Assembly: GCA_949288955.1 (NCBI GenBank)
Contig: CASEMS010000006.1
Location: forward strand, 1-53,770
Source of the DNA: an uncultured Lentisphaeraceae bacterium
Lineage (GTDB): Bacteria; Verrucomicrobiota; Kiritimatiellia; RFP12; DVOR01
Direction of reading: 5' to 3'
Length of the DNA: 53,770 nucleotides
The first letter of the stretch is position 1, and each line of letters opens with the position of its first letter. A program made the translations under genes and the position numbers. Under the pieces are notes generated by a model, which made no database searches, was not told the origin of the DNA, and saw only the letters and a list, made by a program, of their open reading frames with translations. Below are positions 7,397 to 15,277 of this stretch, piece by piece.

Positions 7397-9166
7397 TCAG
7401 GCGTTGAGGACGTCGGGCGCGTATTTGCGGATGACGGACTGGCTGCGGAGCGCCACCTCCGCTGCGGTCGGGAGATCCTCCCGGCGCAGGGTGTCGACCA
7501 AGCGCTGCATGTCGAAGTAGGCGATGCGGCAGATCAGCTCCTTGATGCGCGGGATGAGATTGGCGGACATGCTGAGGCGGCGGATGCCCATGCCCACAAG
7601 CAAGAGCGCGGCCAAGGGGTCGGAGGCCATCTCGCCGCAGACGCAGACGGGGATGTCATGGCGGCGGGCGGCTTGGACGACGCCGTGGATCAGCGAGAGG
7701 ATGACGGGATGAAGCGGCTGATAAAGATGGGCGACGGCCTCATTGCCACGGTCGACGGCGAAGGTGTACTGCACGAGATCGTTGGTGCCGAGGGAGAAGA
7801 AGTCGCACTCGCGGGCGAGCTTGTCGGCCTGAAGGGCGGCCGCGGGGATCTCGATCATCACGCCCTCGGGCATATTCTTGCAGAAGGGGACGCCCTCCTC
7901 CTCCAGCTCACGCTTGCAGGCCTGGACGAAGGCACGGCAGGCGCGAAGCTCGTCGAGCGTGGTGATCATGGGATACATGAGTGAGCAGCGACCCATGACG
8001 CCGGCGCGCAGGATGGCGCGGATTTGGGCGCGGAAGGTGGCGCGGTTGTTGAGCAGGTAGCGGACGGAGCGATTGCCGAGGAACGGGTTGGCCTCGGAGG
8101 CATGGCTGCGGCCGACCATCTTGTCGCCGCCGATGTCCAACACGCGGAGGGTGACGGGTTTGTCCCCGCAGGCGCAGACGACCTCGGCATAGGCGCGGAA
8201 CTGCTCATCCTCGGAAGGCTCGCGGCCCAGGCCGATCCAAAGGTATTCGGTTCGGTAGAGGCCGATGCCTTGGGCGCCGTGCTCGTTGAGACCCTCGAAA
8301 CCGACGCTGTGGTCGGCGTTCGCCAAGAGCGTAACCTCGACGCCATCGGGTGTGCGGGCGGGGCGATCGGCGAGAAGGCGGCGGTGCTCCTGGGAGGCGC
8401 GTTGGGTGGCGGTGTCGGCCAAGAGGGTTTGCTTGACGGCGTCGGTGGGGAGATGCCAAAGCTGCCCGTGAAAGCCATCAAGCGCCACCTCGTCGCCGGG
8501 AAGGATGGCGTCAAGGCTCTGGCCGATGGCGACGACGGCAGGGACGCCGAGGGCGCGGGCCAGGATGGTAACGTGGGCGGTGAGGGAGCCCTGCTCGGTG
8601 GCCATGCCGCGGATGAAACGGCGGGGCAAGGCCACGGCGTCGGAGGGCGAGATGTTGTCGGCGACAATGACGGAGGGGCGGTCGATGGTCGGCACGGTGC
8701 GCTGACCGCCATCCCCCAAGAGATTGCCGATGATGCGGTTGCGCACGTCCAGGAAGTCCGCCTCGCGCTCGCGCATATAGGGGTCGCCCGCGTGATGGAG
8801 CACGTCGAGCATGTCGGCGAAGGCGAGATGGATGGCCCATTCGGCGTTGGCGCGCCCGTTGCGGATCTGCTTGACGGCCTTGTCGATGAGGAAGGTGTCC
8901 ATCAGCATGGTCAGGTGCGCGTCGAAGATGCCCGCCTCGGAGGAGGAGGCGCGGCTCTCGGTCGCCTTGGCCAACTCGATGAGCTGCCGACGGGACTTGT
9001 CGAGGGCGGAATAGAGGCGCGCGATCTCGCCGTTGGCGTTCTCCGGCACCACCTCGTAGCGCGGGGCGTCTCGGACTTTCTTGGCCTCAAAGCGCACGAC
9101 GGGGGCGAAGACGAGCCCCCCGGAGGCCGCCAAGCCGCGGTAAAGGGTCGGTCCGCGCGCCGCCAT
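7397..9166 (-). CDS. ptsI: Phosphoenolpyruvate-protein phosphotransferase (PTS enzyme I)
   Basis: A 589-residue cytoplasmic enzyme that moves phosphate from PEP to HPr. The phosphohistidine loop is visible around residue 198 (GSLTAHVTILARALGVPAVV; H198). The PEP-binding barrel shows GIGLYRTEYLW, RVLDIGGDK and, near the C-terminus, CVCGEMASDP with the catalytic Cys. Length fits the family (about 575). It lies 17 bp after ptsH and after hprK. No sugar-specific EII gene is nearby, so this EI-HPr-HprK set looks regulatory rather than tied to a sugar transporter here. Confidence 0.95.
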   Translation of the reverse strand: MAARGPTLYRGLAASGGLVFAPVVRFEAKKVRDAPRYEVVPENANGEIARLYSALDKSRRQLIELAKATESRASSSEAGIFDAHLTMLMDTFLIDKAVKQIRNGRANAEWAIHLAFADMLDVLHHAGDPYMREREADFLDVRNRIIGNLLGDGGQRTVPTIDRPSVIVADNISPSDAVALPRRFIRGMATEQGSLTAHVTILARALGVPAVVAIGQSLDAILPGDEVALDGFHGQLWHLPTDAVKQTLLADTATQRASQEHRRLLADRPARTPDGVEVTLLANADHSVGFEGLNEHGAQGIGLYRTEYLWIGLGREPSEDEQFRAYAEVVCACGDKPVTLRVLDIGGDKMVGRSHASEANPFLGNRSVRYLLNNRATFRAQIRAILRAGVMGRCSLMYPMITTLDELRACRAFVQACKRELEEEGVPFCKNMPEGVMIEIPAAALQADKLARECDFFSLGTNDLVQYTFAVDRGNEAVAHLYQPLHPVILSLIHGVVQAARRHDIPVCVCGEMASDPLAALLLVGMGIRRLSMSANLIPRIKELICRIAYFDMQRLVDTLRREDLPTAAEVALRSQSVIRKYAPDVLNA

Positions 9167-9183
9167 CGAGCATCCCCTCCGGC

Positions 9184-9465
9184 TTACTCGTCGGGCAGAT
9201 CGAACTTGCGCTCCACCAACGCCACCAGCTCATCGACGGCCCGTTGGGCCTCCTCGCCGGTGGCGCGGATGGTGAGGGTGGTGCCGTTGACGGCCTCAAG
9301 CGTCATAAGGGCCATGATGCTCTTGCCGGGGACGACCACGCCGTCCTTCTCCACCGTGACATCCGCGCGATAGCGGGCGGCGGTCTTGGCGAAGAGACCG
9401 GCGGGGCGCACATGCATCCCATACTTGTTCTTGAGGACGACGGTGACGGAAGCTTCGTTATTCAT
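9184..9465 (-). CDS. ptsH: Phosphocarrier protein HPr
   Basis: A 93-residue HPr. The EI phosphorylation site is H18 in GMHVRPAGLFA. The HprK regulatory serine is S49 in VPGKSIMALM, so both sites needed for dual phosphorylation are present. The start MNNEASV is chosen because it matches the usual HPr N-terminus; a longer frame upstream is only the shadow of hprK. It overlaps the 3' end of hprK by 8 bp. Confidence 0.95.
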   Translation of the reverse strand: MNNEASVTVVLKNKYGMHVRPAGLFAKTAARYRADVTVEKDGVVVPGKSIMALMTLEAVNGTTLTIRATGEEAQRAVDELVALVERKFDLPDE

Positions 9466-10453
9466 GTCTTTGCTCCACGGTTTGGTAGTAGTTGACGACC
9501 TGTTCGTCGAGGACCGCCGCGGCGTCCACGCCCGAGCCGCGCATTTTGAAGGTGGCCGCGGCCGTTTCCACCACGTTGACGAAATCACGCCCCGCGGCTA
9601 CGGGGATGAGCAACCTAGGCACAGGGAGGCCGAGCACCTCACAGGTCTGCACGTCGGAACCCACGCGATCCACGTCATCCTCCGTCGTGCACCGACGCAG
9701 GGAGACGATGAGATCCATCCGGCACTCCGGGCGCACGGCCGAGATGCCGAAGAGCGTGGGCACATGCAGCAGGCCCAACCCCCGGATCTCCATGAAGCCG
9801 CGCAGATGGTTGGGGGCGGTGCCCCACAGGGCGCCGTGGGCGTCCAGCGAGAGAAGCGCCACGTCATCGGCCACCAACGCGCACCCATGGCGCACCAGGC
9901 CTAGGGCCGTCTCGCTCTTGCCAATGCCGGGGGGCCCCTCCAGGAGCACCCCCACCCCGCGCACGTCCACCAACGTGCCGTGCATGGAGGCGCGCGGCGC
10001 GGTGAGCTCGTGCAGGAGCAGGGAGCCCACGCGGAAGACGACGAAGGATTTTTGGCGCGTGGCGAGCACGGGCACGCCCATGCGGTCGGCCACCGCCAGC
10101 AGGTCGCCGTCCAAAGGCTCCTTGTCGGCCGCGCAGAGGATGACGCACGGCACGTCGTGGCGGAGGAGCGCCTCCCAGCGCGTATGGCGGCACGTCGGCT
10201 CCAAGGTGCGCAGGTAGGCCAGCTCCGAGCGGCCGAAAAGCTGCATCTGCCGCCACGCGAAGAACTCATAAAAGCCCGTGAGCGCCAGGCCGGGCCGGTG
10301 CAGCACGGGCTCCAGAATCTCACGGCCAAGGCCCGACCCGCCCGCCAACAGCTCCAGCCCCAACGGCTCGAAGGCCGCGTGCAGGAAGGCCCTCACCGTG
10401 AGCGAACCCACGGGGAGGGTGTTGACGGTCAGCGGACGGGAGGCCTCGGCCAT
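9458..10453 (-). CDS. hprK: HPr kinase/phosphorylase
   Basis: A 331-residue bifunctional enzyme that adds and removes phosphate on HPr Ser49. Residues 1-140 form the N-terminal domain. The C-terminal kinase domain has the Walker A motif GPPGIGKS (173-180), the conserved MHGT (H159) ahead of it, ALVADDVALL, and the signature MEIRGLGLLHV. The length is near that of family members (about 310-320). It sits between hpf and ptsH. Outside Firmicutes, HprK is often found with PTS regulators rather than permeases. Confidence 0.95.
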   Translation of the reverse strand: MAEASRPLTVNTLPVGSLTVRAFLHAAFEPLGLELLAGGSGLGREILEPVLHRPGLALTGFYEFFAWRQMQLFGRSELAYLRTLEPTCRHTRWEALLRHDVPCVILCAADKEPLDGDLLAVADRMGVPVLATRQKSFVVFRVGSLLLHELTAPRASMHGTLVDVRGVGVLLEGPPGIGKSETALGLVRHGCALVADDVALLSLDAHGALWGTAPNHLRGFMEIRGLGLLHVPTLFGISAVRPECRMDLIVSLRRCTTEDDVDRVGSDVQTCEVLGLPVPRLLIPVAAGRDFVNVVETAAATFKMRGSGVDAAAVLDEQVVNYYQTVEQRHE

Positions 10454-10465
10454 GCGCGCACGCCC

Positions 10466-10795
10466 TTACTTGGCGGCCTCCGCGGCCTGGGCGGCCTTGC
10501 GGGCCGGCTCCACGTAGGCTTTGGCGCGTTTCTTGCGGATCTGCGTCTCCACCTTGGCGGCGGCCATGTCCACGGCCGCGCGCATGGAGGTGTCCGTGTT
10601 GGCGGTGCCCACGAACATCTCATCCTTGCGCTGGGCGATGATCTCGGCCGCGCAAAGCTTGTTCTGGAAATCCATCACCACGCGGACCGACTCGACCATC
10701 GGGAAGGCCTCCCCGATCTTCTCGCCGCGTTGCCGGGCGTACTCCCGGAACTCCTCGGAAATGTTTTTGTGACGGGCATTGACTTCTACTGTCAT
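10466..10795 (-). CDS. hpf: Short-form ribosome hibernation-promoting factor
   Basis: A 109-residue protein of the HPF/RaiA (S30AE) family. It matches the family over residues 1-95: MTVEVNARHKNISEEFREYA, the central FQNKLCAAEIIAQRKDEMF, and TDTSMRAAVDMAAAKVETQIRK. It ends in a short Ala-rich tail and lacks the C-terminal dimerisation domain of long HPFs. The start at 10795 lies after a purine-rich GAAAGAAAGGCAGGTGC-like stretch. It lies between lptB and hprK, where proteobacteria have lptB-rpoN-hpf-ptsN; rpoN is absent here. Confidence 0.92.
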   Translation of the reverse strand: MTVEVNARHKNISEEFREYARQRGEKIGEAFPMVESVRVVMDFQNKLCAAEIIAQRKDEMFVGTANTDTSMRAAVDMAAAKVETQIRKKRAKAYVEPARKAAQAAEAAK

Positions 10796-10848
10796 GCTGC
10801 ACCTGCCTTTCTTTCGTTGGTTTGGTGTGGTCTTGGCCGGGGTCCGCC

Positions 10849-11595
10849 TCACATGCGGAAGTTCTCGCCAAGGTAAGAGTGTCTGGCCTCCGGGTTCTCG
10901 ATCAGCTCCTGGCTGGTGCCCTCGCAGAGCACCCGCCCCTCGAAGACGATGTAGGCGCGGTCCACGATGTCCAGCGTCTCTCGCACGTTGTGGTCGGTGA
11001 TGATGACGCCGAGGCCTTGGGCCTTCAACCCGCGGACGATGTTCTGGATGTCGTCCACCGCCAAGGGGTCGACGCCGGCGAACGGCTCGTCCAGCATCAG
11101 GATGGCCGGTCTGCGCACCAAGGCGCGGGCGATCTCCAGCTTCCGCCGTTCGCCGCCCGAGAGGGTGTAGGCCGGTTGCTTGGCCACCTTCGTCAGCCCC
11201 AGGGACTCCAAGAGCTCCTCCAGGCGCGCGCGCATCTCCGCCCGCGAAAGGCGCATCGTCTCGAGGATGGCCAGGACGTTGTCCTCCACGCTCAGCTTGC
11301 GGAAGACGCTCGGCTCCTGCGCCAGGTAGCCCAGGCCGATTCGCGCCCGCTTGTAGACGGGCATATGCGTGATGTCCTCCCCACGGAAGAAGACCTGCCC
11401 GCCGTCCGGGCGCACCAACCCCACCACCATGTAGAAGGTGGTGGTCTTGCCCGCGCCGTTCGGCCCCAGCAACCCCACGCACTCCCCACAGGAGGCATTG
11501 ATGGAGATACCGTTGACGACCGTGCGGGCGCCATAGATCTTCACCAGACCCGTGGCCTGCACGTCAGGCGCCGTTGTCTCCGCCGCGTCCGTCAT
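10849..11595 (-). CDS. lptB: LPS export ABC transporter ATP-binding protein
   Basis: A 248-residue ABC ATPase energising LPS extraction from the inner membrane. Walker A is GPNGAGKTT, the signature TLSGGERRKLEIARAL, Walker B ILMLDEPFAGVDPLAV and the switch His ITDHNVRETL. These are diagnostic of LptB rather than other ABC ATPases, as are VKIYGARTVVNGIS and the end ENPEARHSYLG. The start MTDAAETTAPD overlaps the lptA stop by 4 bp (ATGA). Its membrane partners lptF and lptG are not in the window. Confidence 0.95.
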   Translation of the reverse strand: MTDAAETTAPDVQATGLVKIYGARTVVNGISINASCGECVGLLGPNGAGKTTTFYMVVGLVRPDGGQVFFRGEDITHMPVYKRARIGLGYLAQEPSVFRKLSVEDNVLAILETMRLSRAEMRARLEELLESLGLTKVAKQPAYTLSGGERRKLEIARALVRRPAILMLDEPFAGVDPLAVDDIQNIVRGLKAQGLGVIITDHNVRETLDIVDRAYIVFEGRVLCEGTSQELIENPEARHSYLGENFRM

Positions 11596-12146
11596 TTCGC
11601 CAAATCCTTCAGGCCGTCGCCGGAATCCGCGGGCAGGGTCAGGGTGGGCTTCGGATAGACCTCCATCCGCTGGTCGTCCGTCCAGATGGTGATCTTGTCG
11701 CCCGCCACCGTGCTCTTCTTGCCGGCCTCGTCGATGCTGACGAGCTTGGCGTTGCCCACCATCACCAGGCGGGCGTCGGCCTTGGTGTAGACGGCCTTGT
11801 CGCAATACGCCCGGCGATTCTCGTTGGAGACGGCCACATTGCCCATCACCACCAGTTGGCTCAGGCTGTTGGTGCCGTCGAGGAAGACGAAGAGGCGGTC
11901 GGAGGTCAGCAGGAAGCGCGCGTCATCCACCACCACGTTGTCGGTCATGATGGCCACGGCCTCTTTGTAGTTGTACTCCATCCGGTCGGCGGTGATCTTC
12001 GTGTCCCGCAGGGCCACCACCTCCTGCGCCGGGGGGTTGGCCGGCTGCAGGAGCGCGTCCCGCGCCGCGGCCATGCCGTCGTCATCCTCCGCGGCCATCA
12101 CCCAGGCGGCGGCCGCCGCCACTGTCATCGTAAGCAATGCTCTCAT
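11592..12146 (-). CDS. lptA: LptA/OstA-like periplasmic LPS transport protein
   Basis: A 184-residue protein with an Ala-rich signal peptide (MRALLTMTVAAAAAWVMAA). It has an OstA-type beta-jellyroll region: TKITADRMEYNYKEAVAIMTDNVVVDDARF, SQLVVMGNVAVS, RRAYCDKAVYTKADARLVMVGNA, GDKITIWTDDQRMEV. This repeated strand pattern is typical of LptA, which bridges the periplasm for LPS. It lies between the lptC-like gene and lptB and overlaps lptB. Confidence 0.88.
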   Translation of the reverse strand: MRALLTMTVAAAAAWVMAAEDDDGMAAARDALLQPANPPAQEVVALRDTKITADRMEYNYKEAVAIMTDNVVVDDARFLLTSDRLFVFLDGTNSLSQLVVMGNVAVSNENRRAYCDKAVYTKADARLVMVGNAKLVSIDEAGKKSTVAGDKITIWTDDQRMEVYPKPTLTLPADSGDGLKDLAK

Positions 12147-12164
12147 TCGCAGTTCCTCCGCTCG

Positions 12165-12719
12165 TCAAAAGAGGCCGCGCTCGGTGAGGTCCACGCCTCC
12201 GAGCCGCCTTGTCCAAATCGTCCCCCGGCTGAGGACGCGCACGTAATGCGCATCCAGATCCGCCAAGGCCCCCACCCCCGTCAGGCGATCCCCGCCGTTT
12301 CGGGCGCGCACGCGCCCCTTCGCCACGGCCAACATCGCCTTCCTGTCCACCGCCGCCTCGTCCGCCTCCAAGACGGACTCCACGACGCCCTCCGGCGTGA
12401 GCGACTCCAGGCGCACCGTGCGCCCACGCAGCCACATCATGTCCGCCGAGGCCCACGCCTCCGCCGCCGTCACCACCAGCTTGGGGCGCCCATCCGGATA
12501 GCTCCGCACGGGCAGGCGGAGGTTTCGCGCGGGCGCGCCCAACTCCTCCGCGGGTTTGGAGAGGCTTCGGATCAGCTCCGCGTAGCGCGCGGGCTCGCCC
12601 GGCGCCGCGTAGCGCGCCAACGCCTCCGGGTCGAGGCGCGCCCCACCCTCCTCCGGGGGGAGGGCCGCCACCGCGTGGCACGCCGCCAAGGCGGCGAAGA
12701 AAAGCGCAAGCGTCCGCAT
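12165..12719 (-). CDS. lptC: LptC-like LPS transport protein
   Basis: A 184-residue secreted or membrane-anchored protein with an N-terminal hydrophobic segment ([20 protein letters not shown]). The body resembles LptC-type jellyroll proteins: YPDGRPKLVVTAAEAW, MMWLRGRTVRLESLTPEGVVESVLEADEAAVDRKAMLAVAKGRVR. Position decides the call: it lies between kdsA and lptA, overlaps the kdsA stop (ATGA) and precedes lptA by 18 bp. Sequence similarity to proteobacterial LptC is weak by eye, so the name is probable rather than certain. Confidence 0.7.
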   Translation of the reverse strand: MRTLALFFAALAACHAVAALPPEEGGARLDPEALARYAAPGEPARYAELIRSLSKPAEELGAPARNLRLPVRSYPDGRPKLVVTAAEAWASADMMWLRGRTVRLESLTPEGVVESVLEADEAAVDRKAMLAVAKGRVRARNGGDRLTGVGALADLDAHYVRVLSRGTIWTRRLGGVDLTERGLF

Positions 12720-13546
12720 CAGCCGTTCACCACCGCATGGATTTTCAGCAACTTCGTTAGCAGCTCCTCCAACGCGCTGAACGCGATGGCGTTCGCCGCG
12801 TCCGAGAGTGCCTCCGGCGGGTTGAAATGGGTTTCCATGAAGATGCCGTCCACCCCCGTCGCCACCGCCGCGCGGGCGAGGGCCGGCGCCCAACGCCCAT
12901 CCCCGCCGCTCCCCGAGCCCAAGCCGCCCGGGCGCTGGACGCTGTGGGTGGCGTCGAAGACCACGGGGTAGCCCAGCTCGCGCATCACCAACAGGGAGCG
13001 CATATCCGCCACCAGGTTGTGATAGCCGAAGCTCGCCCCGCGCTCGGTGAGCACGATGCGGCTGTTCCCCTCGCTCTCCACCTTGCGCACCACGTTCACC
13101 ATGTCCTCGGGCGCGAGGAACTGGCCCTTCTTGATGTTCACCGTCCGGCCCGTCCGCGCCGCCGCCACCACCAGATCCGTCTGCCGGCACAGGAAGGCCG
13201 GGATCTGCAACACGTCGCAGACCTCCGCCACCGGCGCGCACTGCCACGGCTCATGCACATCCGTCACCACCGGCACGCCGAAACGCGCCTTCACCTCCGC
13301 CAAGGTCTCCAACCCTTTCTCCAGCCCCGGCCCGCGATAGGCCGAAAGGCTCGTCCGGTTCGCCTTGTCAAAGGAGGCCTTGAAGATATAAGGGATGCCC
13401 AATCTGGCCGTCAGCCCCACCAAGGCCTCCGCCAATTCCAGGCACGCCGCGTGGCTCTCGATGACGCACGGGCCCGCCATCAGCGTCAACCCGCCATCCC
13501 CGAACGCCACGCGCTCACTCACCTTCACGATTTTGCAGTCAGCCAT
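12719..13546 (-). CDS. kdsA: 3-deoxy-8-phosphooctulonate synthase (KDO8P synthase)
   Basis: A 275-residue cytoplasmic enzyme condensing PEP and arabinose 5-phosphate to KDO-8-phosphate for the LPS inner core. Typical KdsA motifs are present: [86 protein letters not shown] and [11 protein letters not shown]. The ATG at 13546 is chosen over an upstream TTG because it follows an AAAGGA site. It heads the operon that continues through lptC, lptA and lptB. Confidence 0.96.
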   Translation of the reverse strand: MADCKIVKVSERVAFGDGGLTLMAGPCVIESHAACLELAEALVGLTARLGIPYIFKASFDKANRTSLSAYRGPGLEKGLETLAEVKARFGVPVVTDVHEPWQCAPVAEVCDVLQIPAFLCRQTDLVVAAARTGRTVNIKKGQFLAPEDMVNVVRKVESEGNSRIVLTERGASFGYHNLVADMRSLLVMRELGYPVVFDATHSVQRPGGLGSGSGGDGRWAPALARAAVATGVDGIFMETHFNPPEALSDAANAIAFSALEELLTKLLKIHAVVNG

Positions 13547-13560
13547 TCCGTCAATCCTTT

Positions 13561-13584
13561 TCCGTATACGGACACACTTTACCA
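13561..13584 (-). promoter_or_regulatory. kdsA promoter -10 and adjacent 12-bp palindrome
   Basis: On the minus strand TTTTGG-TAAAGT (TAAAGT at 13581-13576) forms a TGG-extended -10 box about 30 bp upstream of the kdsA ATG. Directly after it, in the transcribed leader, is the perfect palindrome TCCGTATACGGA (13561-13572), placed where a repressor could block initiation. Confidence 0.5.
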
Positions 13585-13676
13585 AAACCGCGCCCGGAAC
13601 GCCAGCATTTTCGCGAAACCGAGGTGGGCGGCGCGCACAATCCGAAAGGCGACGAAAAAGCGACGGGCGGCCCGTC

Positions 13677-13748
13677 CGAGATGGATCGGCGGCTGCCCCA
13701 AAGTGGATCAGCCCCTAGTCCGAGGTGGATCAGCCGCTGATCCGGAAT
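13677..13748. repeat. 22-bp repeat array R3 (3 units)
   Basis: Units begin at 13683, 13705 and 13727. Their cores are TCGGCGGCTGC, TCAGCCCCTAG and TCAGCCGCTGA, each preceded by GGA and followed by linkers such as TCCGAGGT. The last unit runs into the terminator of the PEP-CTERM gene. Confidence 0.88.
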
Positions 13749-13760
13749 GGGGGAGGCGCG

Positions 13761-13818
13761 CATGGCAACAAAAAAGCCCCCGATCTCGAAGAAGGTCGGG
13801 GGCTTTTTTGTTGCCATG
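13761..13818 (-). terminator. Terminator of PEP-CTERM gene 1 (23-bp stem)
   Basis: A perfect inverted repeat: arms 13761-13783 and 13796-13818 with a 12-base loop. The GC core is AGCCCCCGA/TCGGGGGCT flanked by A6 and T6, so it can terminate transcription from either side. It lies 6 bp after the PEP-CTERM stop codon. Confidence 0.92.
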
Positions 13819-13823
13819 CGGGG

Positions 13824-14582
13824 TCAGGCGACGCGGCGGCGGAGGGCGAGGCCGACGGCGCCAAGGGCAAGGAGCGCGAGGGCGGTGGGCTCAGGGATGG
13901 CTTTGATGCCAAGGCGGTCGCAGGCGGTGAGGTAGAACTCACCGGGATCCAGGTAGGCCGCGCCGTTCTGCGAGACATCACCCAGGAAGGTGTAGGCAAC
14001 CGTGAAGTCCTCGCCGTAGGTGCCATACACATCGCCGCCGGTGGAGTCCTGGCCGTAGTAGATGGCATGGAAGGGCGTGCCGTTCGTGGCGTTCATCCGA
14101 ACGTCGGTGAGCTCCATGACGGTCTTGCCGTTGATGGCAAGGCAAAGGTCGTAGACGCCGATTCCGTCGGCATCCCCATCCTTGTGGAAGAGGGCGAGGC
14201 TAAGGACATCCGTGCCATTGGGTTTGGCCGAGATGCCGGTGTCGCGCGTGAAGTCGGAGCCGTCCGAGGCACCGTGGAGGCACACCTCATAGGAGCCCTT
14301 CTCGTTGATCCAGAGACCGAAATCCGTCTTCTGCCCCTTCACGCCATAGACGCCGATGGCCCCGGTGCGCAGTTCCGAACCATAGGTAACGGCGAGGCCA
14401 AAGGAGATGGACTCCCCCATGAAGGGACGAAACTGGTGGAGTTGGCCGCCATGTTTCTCCATCTGCGCCTGGACGGCCTCTTGGGTGGTATAGGTCTCAT
14501 CATACCTAAAGGTGATGGCTTGGGCGGCGCCAAGGGCGGCGAAGCCAAGGATAAGGGTCAAAGCGACGCGAAGGTTTCGCAT
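13824..14582 (-). CDS. PEP-CTERM secreted protein 1
   Basis: A 252-residue exported protein of unknown function. The signal peptide is MRNLRVALTLILGFAALGAA with cleavage near AQA. The C-terminal sorting signal is IPEPTALALLALG followed by a hydrophobic stretch and RRRVA, the architecture recognised by exosortases. The body is beta-rich, with segments FRPFMGESISFGLAVTYG, YEVCLHGASDGSDF and FYLTACDRLGI just before the PEP motif. It is a clear paralogue of the PEP-CTERM protein at 38113-38832 (FRPF/WRPF..ES, YLTAC/YLSAC). No exosortase gene is in the window. The upstream region has a G9 promoter spacer. Confidence 0.88.
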   Translation of the reverse strand: MRNLRVALTLILGFAALGAAQAITFRYDETYTTQEAVQAQMEKHGGQLHQFRPFMGESISFGLAVTYGSELRTGAIGVYGVKGQKTDFGLWINEKGSYEVCLHGASDGSDFTRDTGISAKPNGTDVLSLALFHKDGDADGIGVYDLCLAINGKTVMELTDVRMNATNGTPFHAIYYGQDSTGGDVYGTYGEDFTVAYTFLGDVSQNGAAYLDPGEFYLTACDRLGIKAIPEPTALALLALGAVGLALRRRVA

Positions 14583-14637
14583 GATTGCACTCCATTGTTT
14601 GCCAACCGAAGGGACGCCCCTTCAATTGATGAAGCCT

Positions 14638-14668
14638 AGTGTAGCACAGACTTACCCCCCCCCGTCAA
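14638..14668 (-). promoter_or_regulatory. Promoter of PEP-CTERM gene 1 with G9 spacer
   Basis: TTGACG (14668-14663) and TACACT (14643-14638) on the minus strand are separated by 19 bp. The G9 run (14663-14655) starts with the last G of the -35 box and fills the adjoining spacer. Losing two G would give the optimal 17 bp. The layout matches the giant-gene promoter at 4162-4189. Confidence 0.5.
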
Positions 14669-14734
14669 GCACAAAGACTTATTCGCAACCTCGAAAAAGG
14701 GTTAGAAATCCGTGAGAAGCGGGAGCGCGCGAAA

Positions 14735-14822
14735 CGTTCAGCCCCTAGTCCGAGGTGGATCGGCGGCTGAGTCGAGGTGGATCAGCGGCTAGTCCGAGGT
14801 GGATCAGCCGCTGAGCCGGAAT
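14735..14822. repeat. 22-bp repeat array R4 (4 units)
   Basis: Units begin at 14735, 14757, 14779 and 14801. Cores are TCAGCCCCTAG, TCGGCGGCTGA, TCAGCGGCTAG and TCAGCCGCTGA, with linkers TCCGAGGT or GTCGAGGT. The last unit and the following 20 bp are nearly identical to the end of R3, showing that the array edge and terminator were copied together. Confidence 0.9.
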
Positions 14823-14843
14823 GAGGGAGGCGCGGAGGGAAAC

Positions 14844-14882
14844 AAAAAAGCCCCCGATCTCGAAGGAGGTCGGGGGCTTTTT
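14844..14882 (-). terminator. Terminator of the decayed PEP-CTERM copy
   Basis: Inverted repeat 14845-14857 / 14870-14882 with the same GCCCCCGA core as the terminator at 13761-13818, flanked by A and T runs. The outer stem has decayed relative to that copy. Confidence 0.85.
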
Positions 14883-14897
14883 GGTTGCCGGGCGGGG

Positions 14898-15134
14898 TCA
14901 GGCGACGCGGCGGCGGAGGGCAAGGCCGGCGGCGCCAAGGGCGAGAAGCACCAGCGCGGTTGGCTCGGGGATGTTCGCCAGCGTCTCGCCTTCGCCAAGA
15001 ATACGGTTGGCAAAGGGCGCAGCCAAGCGGGTTGCGGCGGGGCGAGGGGGCGGGAGGCGGCTTGGCGACGGGGATGGAGGGAATCGGGGCGGCACGGTGC
15101 GCGAAAGGCCTTGGAAAGGGAAAACACCAGGCAC
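14898..15134 (-). pseudogene. Decayed PEP-CTERM gene: only the C-terminal tail survives
   Basis: The last 25 codons read NIPEPTALVLLALG followed by AAGLALRRRVA and a stop, an intact PEP-CTERM tail. Upstream the frame is proline/arginine-rich with no signal peptide; its only start is a GTG at 15134 without a ribosome binding site. The tail, stop and terminator are almost the same at DNA level as those of PEP-CTERM gene 1. This is best read as the 3' end of a duplicated gene whose body was lost. The boundary at 15134 is arbitrary; only 14898-14985 is clearly PEP-CTERM. Confidence 0.7.
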
Positions 15135-15230
15135 ACAATCGAAGGCGGCATAGCGGCGGGCGAAATCGGCCCAAGTGCTTCATCGGGGCGGAGATGGCCG
15201 CGCACGAACGTTCCGGTCGGGCACACGCTG

Positions 15231-15277
15231 ACACTATATCTAGTGGATTGACACATGGCACGCGGAATATCTAGTTT
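15231..15277 (+). promoter_or_regulatory. Two NrdR boxes upstream of nrdD
   Basis: Box 1 is ACACTATATCTAGTGG (15231-15246); box 2 is the related GCGGAATATCTAGTTT (15262-15277). The shared core TATCTAGT recurs exactly 31 bp apart, about three helical turns, as known for paired NrdR sites (consensus like ACACWATATWTWGTGT). The boxes overlap promoter elements, so NrdR bound with dATP would block nrdD transcription. The nrdR gene is not in the window. Confidence 0.85.

Noticed and set aside
9466..9588. Longer HPr with a 41-residue N-terminal extension
   Set aside because: The extension is Arg/Ser/Pro-rich antisense-type sequence within hprK; the canonical HPr start at 9465 fits the family.
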